DNA of 8,015 nucleotides from an uncultured Roseburia sp. Its GTDB lineage: Bacteria; Bacillota; Clostridia; Lachnospirales; Lachnospiraceae. The position numbers and the translations under genes were made by a program. Positions 5,766-8,015 of this stretch are shown piece by piece. Within the stretch, counting starts at the first letter, position 1. Each line of letters starts with the position of its first letter. The notes under the pieces are model-generated. The model ran no database searches. It saw only the letters and a list, made by a program, of their open reading frames with translations, and was not told where the DNA came from. Location of the stretch: assembly GCA_934309475.1 (NCBI GenBank), contig CAKRDK010000041.1, forward strand, positions 1-8,015, written 5' to 3'.

Positions 5766-6314
5766 ATGAGTGGAGAAGAGCGAAGAAAAGATATTCTTCA
5801 GATTTTGACGAAAGCGGGAAAACCGGTGTCCGGGCTGAAGCTGGCGGAGAAATTTGATGTCAGCCGTCAGGTCATTGTTCAGGATATTGCATTGCTGCGT
5901 GCAAACGGAATTGCCATTTTTTCCACAAACAGAGGGTATCTGCTGGAACAAAGCGGTGAGGTTAGACGTGTGTTTAAGGTCATACACGAGGATGAGGAAG
6001 CGGAAGAAGAACTGACTACAATTGTAGATTGCGGCGGAAAAGTAGTCGATGTCTTTGTATATCATAAAGTGTATGGTGTGCTTCGGGCTGAGATGAATAT
6101 CAAATCCCGGAGGGACATTCACAACTACATGGAAGACATCAGCAGTGGAAAGTCCTCCCTGTTGAAAAATGTAACATCCGGCTACCATTACCATACAATC
6201 GTTGCAGAAAATCAGGAGACGCTGGATCTGATTCAGGAGAAATTGCAGGAAAAGGGATTCCTTGCGAAGCTGCAGGATTACGAGCCGGTTGATTTCTGGA
6301 GCAGAGCGGAGTAA
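5766..6314 (+). CDS. niaR: nicotinate-responsive NAD biosynthesis repressor NiaR (YrxA, 3H domain)
   Basis: A transcription repressor of NAD genes that uses nicotinic acid as corepressor in Firmicutes and Thermotogae. The N-terminal winged helix-turn-helix spans about residues 6-60 (KLAEKFDVSRQVIVQDIALLRANG). The C-terminal 3H domain follows, with His100, His119 and His141/His143 (GYHYHTI). His74, Glu82, His141 and His143 have exactly the spacing of the metal ligands I recall for Thermotoga TM1602 (79, 87, 146, 148), so metal-dependent ligand binding should be intact. The SD is AAAGGAAAGGG just before ATG 5766. As the last gene of the operon it probably represses its own promoter at 2469-2497. 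No clear intrinsic terminator follows it. Confidence 0.95.
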   Translation: MSGEERRKDILQILTKAGKPVSGLKLAEKFDVSRQVIVQDIALLRANGIAIFSTNRGYLLEQSGEVRRVFKVIHEDEEAEEELTTIVDCGGKVVDVFVYHKVYGVLRAEMNIKSRRDIHNYMEDISSGKSSLLKNVTSGYHYHTIVAENQETLDLIQEKLQEKGFLAKLQDYEPVDFWSRAE

Positions 6315-6320
6315 AGTATC

Positions 6321-6349
6321 TCGACATGTGCCGATGACCATGTTATAAT
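6321..6349 (+). promoter_or_regulatory. extended -10 sigma-A promoter before the rpn remnant
   Basis: TCGACA (6321-6326), 17 bp, then TATAAT (6344-6349), with TG one base before the -10 (6341-6342). The predicted start near 6356 lies just after the niaR stop and leaves a 165-nt leader before ATG 6520. Confidence 0.82.
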
Positions 6350-6383
6350 CCAATCAAAGCATGACAGTTCTAATTATTCTATA

Positions 6384-6515
6384 GGGCATTTGCCCATCTG
6401 TATTCAAAGTGCCAGTGGCATATCAAATGAATTCTCAATGCTTTTATCACCAATAAAAAAGCAGGGAGGATTCCAAGTGATGCAGGTGTCCTCCCGAACA
6501 TAGCGAAGGAGGACA
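6384..6515 (+). ncRNA. structured 5' leader with alternative hairpins that can mask the SD
   Basis: I do not recognise a known riboswitch class. Three elements can be drawn. P1 pairs GGCATTTG (6385-6392) with CAAAGTGCC (6405-6413) with one bulged G. P2 pairs TGCTTTTAT (6439-6447) with ATAA..AAGCA (6453-6463) with two bulged A. Then TCCTCC (6489-6494) has two mutually exclusive partners: GGGAGGA (6464-6470) upstream, or the SD itself, where TGTCCTCC (6487-6494) pairs with GGAGGACA (6508-6515) in eight perfect pairs around a 13-nt loop. P2 abuts the upstream arm, so it could stack on it. The switch would decide whether the SD at 6506-6513 is free. The ligand or trigger is unknown. Confidence 0.5.
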
Positions 6516-6519
6516 AAGA

Positions 6520-7008
6520 ATGTCAGAGAACAAACGTGACTGGGAAGAGAATGGGATTTCGACAAAGCTTTTGGAGCAGTCTGCAAAGCAGCTAGTCAGG
6601 ATATTAGGGGAACCGGACAGAACTTACAAAGACCAGGTGTTTCGGATGTTGCTGAAAGACCGGGCAATAGCGCTTGAAGTTTACAATGCAATGAATGATA
6701 CGGTATATGATAATCCGAATGAATTGACGATTACAACTTTAGAAAACGCGGTTTATTTGGGCATGAAAAATGATGTATCGTTTATTATTGGTTCGCAATT
6801 GGTATTATACGAACATCAGTCAACCATAAATCCTAATATGCCGCTTCGTAATTTGTTTTACGTGGCATGTGTGTATTCTGCATTGACAATGAACGCAAAT
6901 ATTTACGGAGGCACTGGAAAAAGCAGTGGACGAGAGTATCCGTACTGGGATTTTGAAGGACTTTTTAAGGAGGAATCGAGCGGAGGTGTTGAGAATGAGT
7001 ATATTTGA
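6520..7008 (+). pseudogene. Rpn-family PD-(D/E)XK nuclease/transposase, N-terminal fragment (internal deletion and frameshift)
   Basis: Residues 1-130 read as the N-terminus of the Rpn recombination-promoting nuclease / putative transposase family common in Lachnospiraceae: TYKDQVFRMLLKDR (35-48), LENAVYLGMKNDVSF (74-88), then LYEHQSTINPNMPLRNLFY (96-114). The metal-site residues Asp85 and Glu98-x-Gln100 are present. Family members continue for roughly 100 or more residues of nuclease core; here the sequence breaks after NANIYG (125-130) near position 6908. The remaining 32 residues are the C-terminal domain read in the wrong frame, ending at TGA 7006. The SD GAAGGAGGA lies 6 nt before ATG 6520. 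It overlaps the following ORF by 14 nt. It is probably inactive, though the short protein could still be made. Confidence 0.75.
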
Positions 7009-7273
7009 GTATGATTTTGAAAAACACATGCAGCAGGAGCGGGAATATTCGCTGGAGAAAGGCGAGCTTTGTCAGATAATCCGTCTGGTGGTGCGTAAGC
7101 TTCAAAAGAATATGGAGCCCGAGGAGATAGCAGACATTTTAGAAGAGGATGTCGAGAAAATTCAAAAAATCTGTGTAATAGCAAAAGATTTTGCGCCAGA
7201 ATATGATGTCCAGAAAATCTATAAAAGATATGAAAAAGAAAATTTAATCGATATCCTGCCAAAAAATTGTTGA
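6995..7273 (+). CDS. C-terminal domain of the Rpn nuclease as a free-standing 92-residue ORF (RpnS-like)
   Basis: Starts MSIFEYDFEKHMQQERE, the segment that in intact Rpn-family proteins begins the C-terminal region. It continues with a charged helical stretch IIRLVVRKLQKNMEPEEIADILEEDVEKIQKIC (22-54) typical of their tails. The same frame reads family sequence back to about 6908 (EALEKAVDESIRTGILKDFLRRNRAEVLR), so the parent gene was continuous through here. ATG 6995 has its own strong SD, GGAGGT at 6982-6987, with a 7-nt spacer, and lies 14 nt inside the 3' end of the frameshifted fragment, so coupled translation is possible. In E. coli rpn genes the C-terminal domain is made from an internal start as an inhibitor of the full-length nuclease. 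That this is such a product, now without its target, is inference. It may simply be a remnant. Confidence 0.6.
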   Translation: MSIFEYDFEKHMQQEREYSLEKGELCQIIRLVVRKLQKNMEPEEIADILEEDVEKIQKICVIAKDFAPEYDVQKIYKRYEKENLIDILPKNC

Positions 7274-7298
7274 CAAAAGAGAAAGGCTGCGATATTAT
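7270..7298 (+). promoter_or_regulatory. sigma-A promoter of ohrR
   Basis: TTGACA (7270-7275), 17 bp, then TATTAT (7293-7298), with predicted start near 7305. The perfect -35 overlaps the TGA stop (7271-7273) of the preceding ORF. The start site lies inside an AT-rich palindrome, as expected for autorepression. Confidence 0.82.
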
Positions 7299-7299
7299 A

Positions 7300-7327
7300 A
7301 ACTCAAGATTAATTGAGTTCAATTTAA
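7300..7327. promoter_or_regulatory. OhrR-type operator over the ohrR promoter
   Basis: Two overlapping inverted repeats: AACTCAA (7300-7306) with TTGAGTT (7313-7319), and AATTGA (7311-7316) with TCAATT (7319-7324) around GT. The core ATTAATTGAGT recurs at 7871-7881 before the next gene. Position directly after the -10 box would block transcription. OhrR binding is inferred from family knowledge of AATT-rich palindromic sites. Confidence 0.65.
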
Positions 7328-7392
7328 TTTTATCATTTTAAAATGACAGCAAGGATAGACGAGAAGAGTGAAAGTAGGAAAGGAAAGATGCG

Positions 7393-7821
7393 ATGGAACC
7401 GTACGATGCAATTAAATTAGAGAATCAGCTATGTTTTCCGTTTTATGCCATATCGCGGGAGATTATCAAGAAGTATAAGCCGGTTTTAGATCCGTTTCAT
7501 CTGACCTACACCCAGTATATTACGATGCTCGTGCTCTGGGAGAATGAGAGTATTACATTCAAGGAGCTTGGGCAGAAGCTTCACCTCGATTCCGGCACAA
7601 TGACGCCGGTAATTAAGAAGTTAGAGCAGATGAATCTGGTGAACAAATACCGAACCAAGGAAGACGACCGCGTAGTTGTGGTGGAATTGACAGAGCAGGG
7701 ACGCAGTCTGAAAGAAGAGATTGTGAAAGTTCCGGAAGCGATGGCATGCCAGATGCATTTGGAACCAGAGGAGATTGCACAGCTAAAAAAGCTGCTTGAT
7801 AAAATGTTACAGCAGTTTTGA
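7393..7821 (+). CDS. ohrR: organic-hydroperoxide-sensing MarR-family repressor OhrR
   Basis: A 142-residue winged-helix repressor that releases DNA when organic peroxides oxidise its reactive cysteine. LENQLCFPFYAISREI (9-24) carries Cys14. Tyr28 and Tyr39 (LTYTQY) sit exactly one position before the B. subtilis OhrR set Cys15, Tyr29, Tyr40, which senses the peroxide. The recognition region is SITFKELGQKLHLDSGTMTPVIKKLEQMNLV (53-83), with the wing RTKEDDRVVVVELTEQG (87-103). The only other cysteine is Cys119 in the C-terminal region, so one-Cys versus two-Cys sensing is open. AAAGGA lies 8 nt before ATG 7393; an ATG at 7388 is out of frame. The palindromes at its promoter and before the next gene suggest it controls itself and a peroxide-detoxifying enzyme. 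Confidence 0.93.
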   Translation: MEPYDAIKLENQLCFPFYAISREIIKKYKPVLDPFHLTYTQYITMLVLWENESITFKELGQKLHLDSGTMTPVIKKLEQMNLVNKYRTKEDDRVVVVELTEQGRSLKEEIVKVPEAMACQMHLEPEEIAQLKKLLDKMLQQF

Positions 7822-7830
7822 TAAAAGATA

Positions 7831-7861
7831 AGGGAAATTTCAAAAATGGAATTTCCTTTTT
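7831..7861 (+). terminator. intrinsic terminator after ohrR
   Basis: The stem GGGAAATTTC (7832-7841) pairs with GGAATTTCCT (7848-7857), with two G-T wobble pairs and a 6-nt A-rich loop, and runs into a five-T tail. It lies 10 nt after the ohrR stop, so the next gene needs its own promoter. Confidence 0.82.
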
Positions 7862-7869
7862 CCGGAAGC

Positions 7870-7893
7870 AATTAATTGAGTCAAATTAAATTT
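7870..7893. promoter_or_regulatory. second OhrR-type operator, before the downstream gene
   Basis: AATTAATTGA-G-TCAAATTAAATT is an imperfect palindrome sharing ATTAATTGAGT and a CAA-TTAA right arm with the site at the ohrR promoter. A lone half site AATTAAATTGA occurs further on at 7970-7980. This indicates that the downstream gene belongs to the OhrR regulon. Confidence 0.6.
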
Positions 7894-7966
7894 GTGTAAA
7901 TCGATAAAAATCATAATGCATGGGAAAGAAATTCATCGGGGCTGGCTGGATGGGAAGATTTACAAC

Positions 7967-7990
7967 TATAATTAAATTGAGAAAGGAAAG
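7967..7990 (+). promoter_or_regulatory. -10 box and ribosome binding site of the last gene
   Basis: TATAAT at 7967-7972 with no good -35 at 17 bp, overlapped on its downstream side by the OhrR-like half site AATTAAATTGA. GAAAGGAAAG at 7981-7990 is the SD for ATG 7996. The remainder of 7894-7966 shows nothing else I can assign. Confidence 0.5.
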
Positions 7991-7995
7991 AAAAA

Positions 7996-8015
7996 ATGAG
8001 ATTTTATGATTTTGA
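7996..8015 (+). CDS. start of a gene cut by the window end, possibly glutathione peroxidase
   Basis: Only six complete codons are visible, M-R-F-Y-D-F, after a good SD (GAAAGGAAAG). The tyrosine-aspartate-phenylalanine start is typical of bacterial glutathione peroxidases (often MxxYDF), and an OhrR-type operator lies upstream. A peroxide-detoxifying enzyme fits both clues. With six residues the product name is a guess. Confidence 0.45.

Noticed and set aside
6315..6343. Short inverted repeat ACATG...CATGT after niaR as a possible terminator of the NAD operon.
   Set aside because: Only five pairs, no T tail, and it overlaps the next promoter; I see no convincing intrinsic terminator here.
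6384..6420. GGGCA-TT-TGCCC and TGCC-AGT-GGCA small palindromes as separate DNA operators.
   Set aside because: They are very short, and the same bases form a longer RNA hairpin (P1) together, which explains both more simply.
6926..6994. GTG at 6926 as the start of the Rpn C-terminal ORF.
   Set aside because: No SD precedes it, and the reading frame is open further upstream with family-like sequence; ATG 6995 has GGAGGT in good spacing.

Overview
The window looks like a chromosomal segment of a low-to-mid GC, Gram-positive anaerobe, most likely a member of the Lachnospiraceae (Clostridia). This is inferred from protein style (NadA, NadB, NadC, NiaR, an Rpn-family nuclease, OhrR), purine-rich Shine-Dalgarno (SD) sites, sigma-A-like promoters and tRNA genes without encoded CCA. 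No search could be run, so the genus is left open.

Layout. Positions 1-544 hold a tRNA cluster: Asn (5' end cut by the window edge), Glu, and two identical Cys genes, each Cys copy followed by its own related terminator. Positions 745-1557 encode an alpha/beta-hydrolase of the acetyl-esterase type. Its 3' end runs into a degenerate 14-15 nt tandem repeat and then a bidirectional terminator. On the other strand, 1719-2327 encodes a small membrane protein with an Asn/Gln-rich hexapeptide-repeat tail. A 260-bp divergent region follows, with a strong promoter on each strand, several TGTAAA-type motifs and a long 5'-leader hairpin. It leads into the operon nadA-nadB-nadC-niaR (2588-6314).

The operon supplies de novo NAD. 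NadB oxidises aspartate to iminoaspartate, NadA (a 4Fe-4S enzyme) condenses it with dihydroxyacetone phosphate to quinolinate, and NadC converts quinolinate to nicotinate mononucleotide. NiaR, a nicotinate-sensing 3H-domain repressor, is the last gene and presumably closes the feedback loop.

Positions 6315-7273 carry their own extended -10 promoter, a roughly 165-nt structured leader whose final hairpin can pair with the SD, and a broken Rpn-family (PD-(D/E)XK) nuclease gene. The N-terminal part keeps the D...ExQ residues but shifts frame after an apparent internal deletion. The C-terminal domain survives as a separate ORF with a strong SD of its own, recalling the internally translated RpnS antitoxins of intact rpn genes. 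Positions 7270-8015 hold an OhrR peroxide-sensing MarR repressor, with AT-rich palindromes over its own promoter and again before the next gene. That next gene is only just entered at the window end (possibly a glutathione peroxidase).

The parts most worth a second look are the rpn leader and C-terminal mini-ORF, the nadA leader, the Asn/Gln-rich membrane protein, and the tandem repeat that begins inside the esterase stop region.
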